Source: Tachypleus tridentatus (taxonomy: Eukaryota > Arthropoda > Merostomata > Xiphosura > Limulidae). Taken from it: a stretch of 64,000 bases of DNA. A program made the position numbers and the translations under genes. The stretch spans positions 24,978,400 to 25,042,399 of the forward strand of contig NC_134828.1 in assembly GCF_004210375.1 (NCBI RefSeq). Direction: 5' to 3'. The notes beneath the pieces were generated by a model. That model saw only the letters and a list, made by a program, of their open reading frames with translations, did no database searches and was not told the DNA's origin. Every line of letters begins with the position of its first letter. The stretch's first letter is position 1. Below, one piece after another: positions 45,901-57,512 of the stretch.

Positions 45901-48270
45901 GGAAGGATGGCATTGTAAATAAATAGATGTTGATCTATAGATGAATGAAAGACATTGTAAATAAATAGATGTTGCTCTATAGATGAATGAATGACCAAGT
46001 AGATAAATAGATGTTGATCTATAGATGGAGGGGTGAGATTGTAAATAAATAGTTGTTGATCTATAGATGGATGAACGACATTGTAAATAAATAGATGTTG
46101 ATCAATAGATGGAGGGATGATCATGCAAATAAATAGATGTTGATCTATAAAAGGAGGGATGACATTGTATATAGATAGATGTTGATCTATAGATGAATGA
46201 AAGACATTGTTAATAAATAGACGTTGATCTATAGATGAATGAATGCCAAGTAGATAAATAGATGTTGATCTATAGATGGAGGGGAGAGATTGTAAATAAA
46301 TAGTTGTTGATCTATAAATGGAAGAATGACATTGTAAATAAATAGATGTTGATCTATAAAAGGAGGGATGACATTGTATATAAATAGATGTTGATCTATA
46401 GATGAATGAAAGACATTGTTAATAAATAGACTTTGATCTATAGATGAATGAATTCCAAGTAGATAAATAGATGTTGATCTATAGATGGAGGGGAGAGATT
46501 GTAAATAAATAGTTGTTGATCTATAAATGGATGAATAACATTGTAAATATATAGATGTTGATCTATAGATGGAGGGATGACATTGTAAATAAATACATGT
46601 TGATCTGTACATGGATCGATTATCATGTAAGCAAATAGATGTTGTTCTATGGATGGAGTGATGACATTGTGAAAAATAGATATTAAATATAGATAGGTGG
46701 AAGACATTGTAAATAAATAAATTTTGATCTATAGATGAATGAATGACATTGTAAATAAATAGATGCTGATTTGAGATGAATGAATGACCAAGTAGATAAA
46801 TAGATGTTGATCTATAGATGGAGGGATGATATTGTGCAAAAATAGGTTTTTATCTGTAGATGGATGAATGACATTGTAAATAAATACATTTTGATCTATA
46901 CATGGATGGATGCCCATGTAAGTTAATAGATGTTGATCTATAGATGAATGGATGGCAATGTAAATAAACAGACGTTTATCAAAATATGGATGGATGACAT
47001 TGTAAATAAATAGATGTTGATCTTAGATGAATGAATGATCAAGTAGATAAATAGATGTTAATCTATACATGGAGTGATTTTATTGTTAAAAAATATATTT
47101 TTATCAATAGATGGAGGGATTAAATTGTTAAAAAATATATTTTTATCAATACATGGATGGATGACCATGTAAATAAATAGATGTTGATCTATAGATGGAT
47201 GAATGACCAGATAGATAAATAAATGTTGATCTATAGATGGAGGAGTAAGATTGTAAATAAATAGTTATTGATCGATAAATGGATGAATGACATTGTAAAT
47301 AAATGCATGTTGATCTATACATGGATGGATGACCATGTAAGTAAATAGATGTTGCTCTATGGATGAAGGGTGATCATTAAGTAAATAGATGGATGAATGA
47401 CATTGTAAATAAATATATGTTGATCTATAAAAGGATGGATGACATTGTAAATAAATAGATATTGATCTTTAGATGAATGGAAGACATTGTAAATAAATAG
47501 ATGTTGAAATATAGATGGCTGGAAGACATTGTAAATAAATATATGTTGATCTATAGATCGAGGGATGACATTGTGAAAAATTGATATTGAAATATATATA
47601 GATGGAAGAGATTGTAAATAAATAGATGTTGATCTGTAGATGAATGAAAGACATTGTAAATAAATAGATATTGGTCTATAGATGAATGAATGGCCAAGTA
47701 GATAAATAGATGTTGATCTATAAATGGAGGGGTGACATTGTAAATAAATAGTTGTTGATCTGTAGATGGATGAATGACATTGTAAATATATACATGTTGA
47801 TCTATAGTTGAATGAATGGCCAAGTAGATATATAGATGTTGATCTATGGGTGAATGAATGGCATTGTAAATAAGCAGATGTTGATGTATAGATGGATGAA
47901 TTACTATGTAGATAAATAGATGTTAATTTGTTGATGGGCTAATGGCCATGTAAATGAATAGATGTTATCTATAGATGGATGGATGACCATGTAAATAGAT
48001 AGATATTGATCTTTTAATGGATGGAGGACCATATAGATAAATAGATGTTGATCTCTAGATGGATGGATGGATGGTATTGAAAATAAATAGATGTTGATTT
48101 GTAAATGAATGAATGGCATTGTAAATAAATACTTGTTGATCTCTAGATGGATGGATGACATTATAAATAAATAGATGTTGATCTATGGATGAATGACCAT
48201 GTAGATGAATAGATCTATATATTTAATCTATATATGGATGGATGTTAATGAGACAGATAGATGGATGAAT
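42917..48270. repeat. 5.3-kb array of 42-bp GATA/GATG-rich units with higher-order duplications
   Basis: More than 120 units of about 42 bp: atagatgttgatctatagat, then gaatgaatgacc or ggatggatgacattg, then aaatagataa or taaataa. The unit contains the palindromic gatctatagatg patch and short GATA and GATG runs. Segments are duplicated at larger scale: about 350 bp at 43727-44080 repeats 628 bp further right, and about 400 bp at 44700-45100 repeats about 963 bp further right. Because 42 is a multiple of 3, minus-strand frames up to 237 codons stay open and repeat a 14-residue unit (FIYLVIHSSIDQHL). They are not supported as genes. Confidence 0.97.
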
Positions 48271-49127
48271 GGCCTATTGATACATAAAGAAGGGAAGTCG
48301 AGAAAAATCGTGACATTGGAGAGTGGTTATTAAAATATATGAAATGTGGAATGCTGACGTCATCTAAGATGTTCCCACGCGTCTTTCTGTTGATGTGGTT
48401 ATGGTTTAGTTTCAGTTGCAGGCAGAAAATTGGTGTTAAAAAAAATAATGTCTGACAAACCGGTCCCGGAATAAGTGTATACATAGTTCTAAAGTAATAA
48501 TAATAAAAAACCCGAGTGAAGTAGTTTGATAGAAGTCACACATGAGCGCTCGCACAAATTCAAACGTAAATTCCTATGCGATTTTGGATTATTTTGATCA
48601 TAGTCATTTAGAAGGAACAGTGATGAAAAATTTCACGTGAATCGTTCCTGTTCTCATCTTGTTGTTGTTGTCGTCATTCTTAAAAAAAAGAAACTTCATG
48701 GTTGCAAGTCACGAAAAGACGAAAATAATTAGAATTTCGAAATTAACCAGTTAACTCTTGTATGTTTCCCTGTGACATCAGAATGGCCTTCTGGATCTAG
48801 TTCAGAATAATAGATAAAAAAGACAAAAACAAGTAAAGATGGTGTGTTGATATTTGCAGAGAGATGCAATGCAGCTAACCCCCCAAAAAAATATTAGAGA
48901 AACTTATGAATATTTTAGAAACACTAAACAATACAGAATTCTCTCCAAAAATTTCACTTTAATATTTTCGTAAGCTGCGCTATCTAATTGCCTTGTTGTT
49001 TTTATATTGTTTTTTATTGGTCGGATTCATATATTGCGTATTGAGCGATGTTAAGTTGTTATCTATTACGACACTAGAAGTAAAGAAGTGGACTGGACAT
49101 AAAAGGGTGGGTGAACACGTTGGTTTT
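48271..49127. other. no recognisable gene
   Basis: Unique AT-rich sequence. The 79-codon minus-strand frame at 48245-48484 partly overlaps the array end and has no domain. Confidence 0.6.
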
Positions 49128-49403
49128 GCCCCGGCATGGCCAGATGGTTAAAGCACTCGACTTGTAATTCGAGGATCGCGGGTTCGAATTCCCGTCACAC
49201 CAAATATGCCCGCCCTTTCAGCTGTGAGAATTTTATAATGTGATGGTCAATCCCATCATCATCGTTGGTAGCTCAAGAGTTGGCGGTGGGTGGCGATGAT
49301 TAGCTGCATTCCTTCTAGTCTTACACTGCGAAATGAGGGATGGCTAGTGCAGATAGTTCTCGTATAGCACTGCACGAGATGCAAAAACAAACAAACAAAC
49401 AAA
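49128..49403 (+). mobile_element. SINE-A
   Basis: Forward copy: gccccggcatggccagatgg, cgaggatcgcgggttcgaat, ccgccctttcagctgtgaga, ending tgcaaaaacaaacaaac. It lies 25 bp left of the mariner. Confidence 0.92.
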
Positions 49404-49428
49404 TCGTTTGCTCTCTATGTGAAATGTA

Positions 49429-50718
49429 TCAGGTCATCCCATAAGTAATGTCCGAAAATATAATATAAAAAGTGCATCATAATTTCTGACTTTATAGAAG
49501 GCTTTAATGACTAAAATATGTAGTACAACATGTATAAAAATGTTCAGACAAATAAAAGGAACTAATCCAACTTCACTTTTTTAAATCATTAATCAAATAA
49601 ACCCTTATGAAGATGGATGTGTCTGAGGAGCACATTAGACATATAATACTTTATGAGTTTAAAAAAGGCAATAGTGCCGCAGAAACTACACGAAACATTC
49701 AAGGTGTTTATGGTGCGGAGTCTCTCAATGAAAGACATTGTTGAAGGTGGTTTCAGAAGTTCAGATCAGGTGACCACAGCTTAAGTGATGCGCCACGTTC
49801 AGGTCATCCTGCTGAGTTTAATGATGACTTGCTGTTGGTTGCACTTGATGAAGATTGTGCTGTAACAGTTGATAAACTAGCACATAAGCTTAATTCAACC
49901 CATTCAACAGTTCACTCATCTGCAACAGCTTGGAATAATGTCAAACTCGGAAAATGGGTCCTCCATGATTTTACAGAAGCCAACCTTAGAGTAATAGTGG
50001 ACATTTGCACTTCTCTGCACTCTCATGAACGTGGCACACCTTTTTTGTACAGGATAGTGACTGGATAAGCAAAATGAATATTTTATAAAAATGTTAAGCG
50101 CTGCAAACATTTATTGGCTCAGTGCTGGTAAACTGACTAAAGAACAGTCCAAAATGGACCTCCACCCTAGGAAAGTCTTGTTAAGCGTTTGGTCAGATAT
50201 TGTTGGTGTGATCCACTTTTAGTTGCTACCACTCAATGTAACAATTACATCAGACTTCTATTGTCAACAGTTAGAGCGCTTGAATGTTGCACTAAAAGAA
50301 AAGAGGCCTGCTTCGATCAATCATAAAGATGTTGTGTTACACCAGGATAATACATGGCCCCATACAGCAAGTATTACATCTGCAGAGATTGAAGAGCTAG
50401 ACTGGGAAAAATCTTCCACATCCTCCTTGTTCTCCAGACCTTGCCCCATCTGATTATCATCTGTTCCAAAGTTTGCAGAACTATCTTGATGGAAAAGAGC
50501 TTGGAACACATGAAGATGTCAAAACTACCCTCTCTACATTCTTTTCCTCCAAACCCCAATCATTTTATAGAAGTGACATTCAGAAGATTGAGAATCATTG
50601 GCAGGAAGTAATTAATAATAGTGGAGCATACATTACTGATTAAATAACATTAAAAGCGTTTGAAATCCTTTCTCTTTTTCTGAACCTAAAATCGGGCATT
50701 ACTTAAGGGATGACTTCA
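49429..50718 (+). mobile_element. mariner transposon, full length but dead
   Basis: 1,290 bp with terminal inverted repeats of about 30 bp: left tcaggtcatcccataagtaa..., right, read in reverse, tgaagtcatcccttaagtaa.... The left flank is TA (49427-49428). The right flank reads AA where TA is expected, a likely decay of the TA target duplication. Length, TIRs and the encoded transposase all fit the mariner family. Confidence 0.93.
49607..50643 (+). pseudogene. mariner transposase, multiply disabled
   Basis: Starts at ATG 49607 and would run about 345 codons to TAA 50641-50643, the usual mariner length. The N-terminal helix-turn-helix region (YEFKKGNSAAETTRNI), the linker block KLGKWVLHDFTEANLR, a degraded first catalytic-Asp region after RIVTG, the second-Asp motif VLHQDN and the third-Asp motif APSDYHLF are readable in three different frames, consistent with DD34D. 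Disabling changes: a Trp-to-stop TGA at 49742, a frame break just after RIVTG (about 50065), further shifts before 50223 and near 50410. No transposase could be made. Subfamily not assigned. Confidence 0.92.
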
Positions 50719-51959
50719 AACATAAAGAAGAATAGAACTAATCAATGGTATTAGTAATGATAAAACGATGTAGTTTTGGTAAAAATATTTTTTGTGGCTC
50801 TGGTGTGTTTACTCATGACCAAAACTGTTAACTAAACAGTGTAGAAAAATATTTTCACTGATATAAAATATTCTCACCTTACTAAATAAAATCAATATTA
50901 TTCGTGTAAGTGGAAATGTGATAAAAAGAAACAATAACATTATTAATGTATATACATACACTAGTATAAAATACTAGCACCCACCTATGGGGTTCAAAAC
51001 TCCCCCTGTGTAATCCACAGAAGTCACCATTGTAGCGACCATGCTCCGTCATTATCCCCAATCAATTCTATAGCTTCCCCAGAAGCAGGACGGTCGTGTT
51101 TTGAACAAACATTTTAAGAACATTATCTCGTGACATTTGAGCATGTGTGGCATATTGAATTCCCATTTGCTTGAGATCTGTTGGTTTTGACTGGTGTTTA
51201 AGTCTCATCTGACCCGAGAAGGTTAAAGTCCATTCGGATCTCTTCTTCTTTCACACTAGAACTGTCCATGGGTAACTTTCCAAGTATTTATACTTTGTGA
51301 ATTCTAGTTTCATTGCTCTCAGTTTTACAATTCCTTCACGCGTGCACATTAACATATGTGTCCTAAGAATGTATTCACACATGGAAAGGTAGTTGAATAT
51401 CTATAGTGTAAGTCTGGAATTGAGTGGCCTCGTAATTTAAACCTATACAATATGTCACTAAGTATTCCATCAGAAATGATGTCGAGTGCTGGATGATAAC
51501 GTGGCACGTTTCTTAACCATCTTGTTTTTAGTTAGATTTTGAGAGCTAGGTAACAAAATCCATGAATATATTATCGAGTGTCAAAGTTAATTATTGGAAC
51601 CTGTGTATTTAACAGAGTCTTCGCGAGAGGGTAGATGAACACAGTTGCAAAAAAGGAGCTCATTGGATCCAGAGGAGAGACATAAATACAACCTACAATG
51701 TTAGATTCAGGTTCAGCAAACCTAAAAACCTTCTCCTAACCTACCATTATGGCTGGGTGACTCTCCGGACACGCTTTAGCCACTTTTAGTAACTGTTATG
51801 GCCCTGCTAGCTGCAAAGTTATGGAAGCAGTTCGCGGACAAGAGATAAATGGTAAACACACAACTTAAATTAACATAGGATACACATGCATATTTATTTA
51901 TAGTCTATATATATTTTCTAAGTAAGGTTTTCATTCATTGTTACGTCACATGTTTTCAT
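50719..51959. other. no recognisable gene
   Basis: Unique sequence. A somewhat GC-richer stretch at 50980-51320 has no long frame. Confidence 0.6.
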
Positions 51960-52690
51960 AAAATCTTGAAACAACTCTTACAGTATTTACTGATGAATTA
52001 AGAAACAACTGATTCCAAACTCTCGAAACAACAACTCGCAGTTGATAAAACATTTTAATAAAAAACAATAGTAAATGTCTTCATACTCTGAAAACAGTAT
52101 TTGTCACGAAGTTGGTAAAACGAAATAATAGAAACATAAAACGTTTTCAAAATTTGAAAACAACTCCCAAACAGTTGATGAAACTGTTAAAAAAAGAAAC
52201 AGTTTCTGAAGACACTGAATGAAATGTAATAAACCACACATACTAAATCTCTCCTAACTCCAGCAACAGGCTCCACAAAACTGAAGGAAGTTACTATAAC
52301 AATTACTGAATGTCTTACAGTTGTAGCAAAATCACTCCCGAACTGCTGATAAAACACAATAAAAACAAATGTTTTTAATTCTAGAAACAATAGAGTTGAT
52401 GAATCTTTGAAACATAACAACAAATATTAAGTGCCTTAAAACACCGGAAAAAAACAACTCCCCTACAGTTTAAAAGAAGCACTAAACGCCTTACAATTCT
52501 AGAACAATTCTGTCACATCGTAATAAAATCTCTTCAAACTCTGGAATCACAAATCGTATATAGTGATTTAAATCACACACCAATGATAAATAAAATATAA
52601 TTTTGTTTAAGATCCGAAAACAAAATAACTTCTCAACACGTAATAGCAGTGAAGTATCACAGAAAAGTAAAAAGTCCAGAAATTAAAATC
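51960..52690. repeat. decayed ~62-66-bp tandem array
   Basis: A loose motif, ctcgaaacaacaactc, then cagttgataaaacatttt and aataaaaacaa, recurs about every 62-66 bp (near 52020, 52085, 52150, 52320, 52380, 52440). Units are heavily diverged, so this is much older than the other arrays. Confidence 0.55.
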
Positions 52691-53026
52691 ATAATGTAGT
52701 AAAAAAAATCATTGTTTAGGATTTGCCATCTTTAACGTTTCTGTATATCTCTGGTTGTTACTGGGCTTCTTATGATAAAGTTCGAATATATCTAGATGCA
52801 CTTAACCCTAGTGGTCAGGTACTTAAAATATATTAACGTTGAATACACTTCATCTTATGTATGTTATTGAAACGCAGAGAACAATGAACGATTATTCAAC
52901 TAAATGTACAAAGGAAAATGTGGTTTTATATGTTCAATAGATAAGTCACACAGAAGTTATATCGTTACTGCAGACGATAATACAATATCCACAGTGTAGA
53001 AATAAAGTAATGTCCTACCAAAAAAT

Positions 53027-53332
53027 TATAATAGACAAGTAACATAAATGGTAATAGGCGAGGAACATAAATTATGACAGACAGGTAACATAAATTATAA
53101 TAGTTGCTTGTTGTTTTGAATTAAGCACAAAGCTACTTAATGGGCTATCTGTGCTCTGCCCACCAGGGATATCGAAACGCGGTTTTTAGCGTTGGGAGTC
53201 CACAGACATACCGCTGAGCGACTAGGGGGCTAAATTATAACACCCAAGTAATATAAATTATAATAAACAAATAACATAAATAGTAATAGACAAGTAACAT
53301 AAATTATAATAGACAAGTAGCATAAATTTTTA
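53027..53332. repeat. ~25-bp tandem repeat split by SINE-B
   Basis: Units of ataatagacaagtaacataa followed by att: three to four on the left, four to five on the right of the 53103-53231 SINE. Confidence 0.85.
53103..53231 (-). mobile_element. SINE-B in a tandem repeat
   Basis: Good reverse copy: gttgttttgaattaagcaca, aatgggctatctgtgctctg, agggatatcgaaacgcggtt, gacataccgctgagcgacta. taaattataa flanks both sides, either as target duplication or because the array itself carries it. Confidence 0.92.
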
Positions 53333-53379
53333 TTTTCATTTACCTTATTCACTATCGTGTGGAGGGCATAACGTAAAAT

Positions 53380-53495
53380 TAAATGTGGTATTGTGTGATA
53401 TTATGAATAAATGTTTTACAGTGTGGAACTATAAGTAAATATTGTAGTTTGGTACTATAAATAAATAGCGTACTGTGTAGTACTAATTTAACATC
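53380..53495. repeat. short degenerate ~27-bp tandem repeat
   Basis: Three to four imperfect units of gtgtggtactataaataaat and attgta. Confidence 0.5.
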
Positions 53496-53636
53496 AAGGC
53501 AACATTTAATGTATCAGGTTTGTACATTTTGTTCAAAGTTGTCAGACTTTTATTAGTTTATTAAAATGTTGCTGGAACCGCTTTCGTGATGAGCAAAATA
53601 AATTATGCACGTGAATACGCTGAATCATTATACGGA

Positions 53637-53880
53637 CCAATCACGGTGGCCTAGTGGTTGATATGATCCGATTGTTTATCCGAAGATTCGTGGTATTCAT
53701 CCCGTTGACGCAAAGTCAAGCTCTGCACTCTGGGTGCGCTGTAACAGTGACTGTTATTTCTGACTATTCAAGTAAACAAGAGTTGGTGGGTACTTTCGAC
53801 TAGGTGTTTCCTTTCTAATCTGTCAGCTTATACTAAGGAAATGCTATTTAGATTTGAGTAAAATTCAAACAAACATTGTC
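53637..53880 (+). mobile_element. SINE-A, ancient copy
   Basis: Diverged forward copy: atcacggtggcctagtggtt, atccgaagattcgtggtatt, aacaagagttggtgggtac, ctttctaatctgtcagctta, ending aaattcaaacaaac. Confidence 0.6.
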
Positions 53881-53889
53881 AGACATCTG

Positions 53890-54115
53890 AAGTCATCTCG
53901 TGACATCAACTAACTCAGTAACCAACAAATAACTGATGACACGTTATCGGTGTAATGTCGCGACATCAACCAACAAAGTAAATAAAAATAAGTAATGACA
54001 TGTTGTCTAAATATGTCATGATGTCGACTAACTCAGTAACTAACAAATAACTGATGACACGTTACCGTCACGACATCAAATAATTCAGTAACTAACGGAC
54101 AGGAAACTGATAATA
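53890..54115. repeat. ~60-65-bp tandem repeat, about four units
   Basis: Units of cgtgacatcaactaactcag, taactaacaaataactgatg, acacgttaycg. The second unit is diverged. Confidence 0.8.
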
Positions 54116-54467
54116 TGTTTATTGTTATATAAAGCCATTGGAGTAATCGTTCATACGTCACACAGTAGTAACTGGTTAATTATTATTCTGGACAACTTTC
54201 CTGAGTAGGTGAAGCGTGATTGTAATTAATTATAATTACGTATACTTTAAAGTTCAATTAGGTGGTAATCTCTTGTGACTTAAAATTCATTCGTATTACC
54301 TACTGACACTAAGTATCTACAGAAAATACAACTTTTCTCTATTAAGCTGGAAAAAATCGGTAAAATATTGAGAAATATGGAGAATTACATTATCAATAAA
54401 CAACAACAAAAAACAATAATTACAAGTAATGATGTTTCTCAATAACTCAGTGTTGTTACACAATTCT
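54116..54467. other. unique spacer
   Basis: AT-rich, nothing recognised. Confidence 0.6.
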
Positions 54468-54542
54468 TTATAGCAAATCTTCCTTATGATCTATCTGTGC
54501 TATGCCACTTAGGATAAAACGTGTGTCTTTTAGCGACAAGTT
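54468..54542 (-). mobile_element. SINE-B fragment
   Basis: Reverse tail-to-middle fragment: tatagcaaatcttccttatg, atctatctgtgctatgccac, gtgtgtcttttagcgacaag. It abuts the SINE-A that follows. Confidence 0.55.
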
Positions 54543-54553
54543 TATTTTTTGTT

Positions 54554-54769
54554 GTTTTAGCAGTGTAAGACTAGAGGGAAGGCAGCTAGTCGTCACTACC
54601 CACCGCCAGCTCTTGGGCTACTCTTTTACCAACGAATAGTGGGATTGACCATCACATTATAACGCCCCCACGACTGAAAGGGAGAGCATGTTTGGTGCGA
54701 CCGGGATTCGAACCTGCGACCCTCAGGTTACGAGTCGAACGCCTTAACCCACCTGGCCATCCCGGGCCC
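54554..54769 (-). mobile_element. SINE-A, tail missing
   Basis: Reverse copy from the core (agcagtgtaagactagaggg) to a well preserved head (acctggccatcccgggcc). The 3' tail with the aaacaaac repeat is absent, so the copy was truncated after insertion or inserted into a rearranged site. Confidence 0.88.
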
Positions 54770-54897
54770 TGGTTCTTGGAATTAAAGAACTTACTGGAAA
54801 ATCCGAACAGCTTAACGAAAGAAGTGTTACATCATGAAGCTAAGCCAATCTCAATCAGAAATAATTGGTGTGAGAGTATTTATATTCTTATGTGGCA

Positions 54898-55021
54898 GGC
54901 CCCTTATGGCACAGTTGTAAGTCAGCAGGCTTACAACGCTAGAAACCGGTTTTCGATACCCGTAGTGGACACATCGCAGATAACCCATTGTGTAACTTTG
55001 TGCTCAGCTACAAACAAACAA
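54898..55021 (+). mobile_element. SINE-B
   Basis: Forward copy: aggccccttatggcacagtt, gcaggcttacaacgctagaa, ttttcgatacccgtagtgga, cgcagataacccattgtgta, ending ctacaaacaaacaag. Confidence 0.85.
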
Positions 55022-55119
55022 GTAAGTCCGATATAAATGTCGGATTTGAAACCTCACGAAACCAGATCTTTGGTTTTCAACAAACCCATGACAAAACAGA
55101 AGTCTAGTTTAAAAGCAAT

Positions 55120-57345
55120 ATTATACAATGTACTCCATACAGATAACACAAGCTTGTCTCTAAACAATACCATATAATGTACACCATACAGACGTCTACA
55201 ACACAAACTTCTCTCTACGTAATACTAGATAATGTACACCATACAGACGTCTACAACACAAACCTCTCTCCACGTAATACTATATAATGTACACCATACA
55301 GACGTCTACAACACAAAGTTCTCTCTACGTAATACTATATAATGTACACCATACAGACGTCTACAACACAAACTTCTCTCCACGTAATACTATATAATGT
55401 ACACCATACAGACGTCTACAACACAAACCTCTCTCTACGTAATACTATATAATGTACACCATACAGACGTCTACAACACAAACTTCGCTCCACGTAATAC
55501 TATATAATGTACACCATACAGACGTCTACAACACAAACTTCTCTCTACGTAATACTATATAATGTACACCATACAGACGTCTACAACACAAACCTCTCTC
55601 TACGTAATACTATATAATGTACACCATACAGACGTCTACAACACAAAGTTCTCTCTACGTAATACTATATAATGTACACCATACAGACGTCTACAACACA
55701 AACTTCTCTCCACGTAATACTAGATAATGTACACCATACAGACGTCTACAACACAAACTTCTCTCCACGTAATACTATATAATGTACACCATACAGACGT
55801 CTACAACACAAACTTCTCTCCACGTAATACTATATAATGTACACCATACAGACGTCTACAGCACAATCTTCTCTCCACGTAATACAATATAATGTACACC
55901 ATACAGACGTCTACAACACAAACCTCTCTCTACGTAATACTATATAATGTATACCATACAGACGTCTACAACACAAACTTCTCTCCACGTAATACTAGAT
56001 AATGTACACCATACAGACGTCTACAACACAAACTTCTCTCTACGTAATACTATATAATGTACACCATACAGACGTCTACAACACAAACTTCGCTCCACGT
56101 AATACTATATAATGTACACCATACAGACGTCTACAACACAAACTTCTCTCTACGTAATACTATATAATGTACACCATACAGACGTCTCCAACACAAACCT
56201 CTCTCTACGTAATACAATATAATGTACACCATACAGACGTCTACAACACAAACCTCTCTCTACGTAATACTATATAATGTACACCATACAGACGTCTACA
56301 GCACAATCTTCTCTCCACGTAATACAATATAATGTACACCATACAGACGTCTACAACACAAACCTCTCTCTACGTAATACTATATAATGTATACCATACA
56401 GACGTCTACAACACAAACTTCTCTCTACGTAATACTATATAATGTACACCATACAGACGTCTACAACACAAACTTCTCTCCACGTAATACTATATAATGT
56501 ACACCATACAGACGTCTACAACACAAACCTCTCTCTACGTAATACTATATAATGTACACCATACAGACGTCTACAGCACAATCTTCTCTCCACGTAATAC
56601 AATATAATGTACACCATAGAGACGTCTACAACACAAACCTCTCTCTACGTAATACTATATAATGTATACCATACAGACGTCTACAACACAAACTTCTCTC
56701 TACGTAATACTATATAATGTACACCATACAGACGTCTACAACACTAACTTCTCTCTACGTAATACTATATAATGTATACCATACAGACGTCTACAACACA
56801 AACCTCTCTCTACGTAATACTATATAATGTACACCATACAGACGTCTACAGCACAATCTTCTCTCCACGTAATACAATATAATGTACACCATACAGACGT
56901 CTACAGCACTAACTTCTCTCCACGTAATACTATATAATGTACACCATACAGACGTCTACAACACAAACTTCTCTCCACGTAATACAATATAATGTACACC
57001 ATACAGACGTCTACAACACAAACTTCTCTCCACGTAATACAATATAATGTACACCATACAGACGTCTACAGCACTAACTTCTCTCCACGTAATACTATAT
57101 AATGTACACCATACAGACGTCTACAGCACAATCTTCTCTCCACGTAATACAATATAATGTACACCATACAGACGTCTACAGCACTAACTTCTCTCTACGT
57201 AATACTATATAATGTACACCATAGAGACGTCTACAACACAAACCTCTCTCTACGTAATATTATATAATGTACAACTTACAGACGTCTACAACACAAACGT
57301 CTCTCTACGTAAAACTATATAATGTACACCATACAGATTTCTACA
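55120..57345. repeat. 55-bp tandem array with 5-unit higher-order repeat
   Basis: About 40 units: tacaccatacagacgtctac, aacacaaacttctctcyacg, taatactatataatg. Each unit carries the palindrome agacgtct and a tacgta/cacgta site. The marker variant gcacaatctt occurs at 55861, 56301, 56576, 56851 and 57126. The spacings of 440, 275, 275 and 275 bp are exact multiples of 55, so 5-unit (275-bp) blocks have been amplified. Edge units are more diverged than the centre. Confidence 0.97.
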
Positions 57346-57375
57346 ACCCAGACCTATTTTCCAAACATAAAGCAG

Positions 57376-57512
57376 TGTATTGTATTAAAACATCTACAAC
57401 ACACATCACACATAAAATAGAGTATTGTATTAAAACATCTACAACATACAACACACATAAAATACATATGTAGTTTATTGTATTAAAACACCTACAACAT
57501 ACAACACACTTT
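57376..57512. repeat. ~45-bp tandem repeat, three units
   Basis: Units of gtattgtattaaaacatcta, caacatacaacacac, ataaaata. It directly follows the decayed edge of the 55-bp array and shares the ctacaacaca motif, so it may derive from it. Confidence 0.8.

Noticed and set aside
42891-48161. Many minus-strand frames of 60-237 codons with FIYLVIHSSIDQHL-type repeats
   Set aside because: By-products of a 42-bp satellite unit with no stop in those frames; frames break wherever unit length changes.
53637-53720. Independent tRNA-like sequence
   Set aside because: Followed at the right spacing by diverged SINE-A core and tail, so it is an old SINE-A copy.
54692-55036. 114-codon plus-strand frame
   Set aside because: Begins in a SINE-A head and ends in a SINE-B copy; no protein family features.
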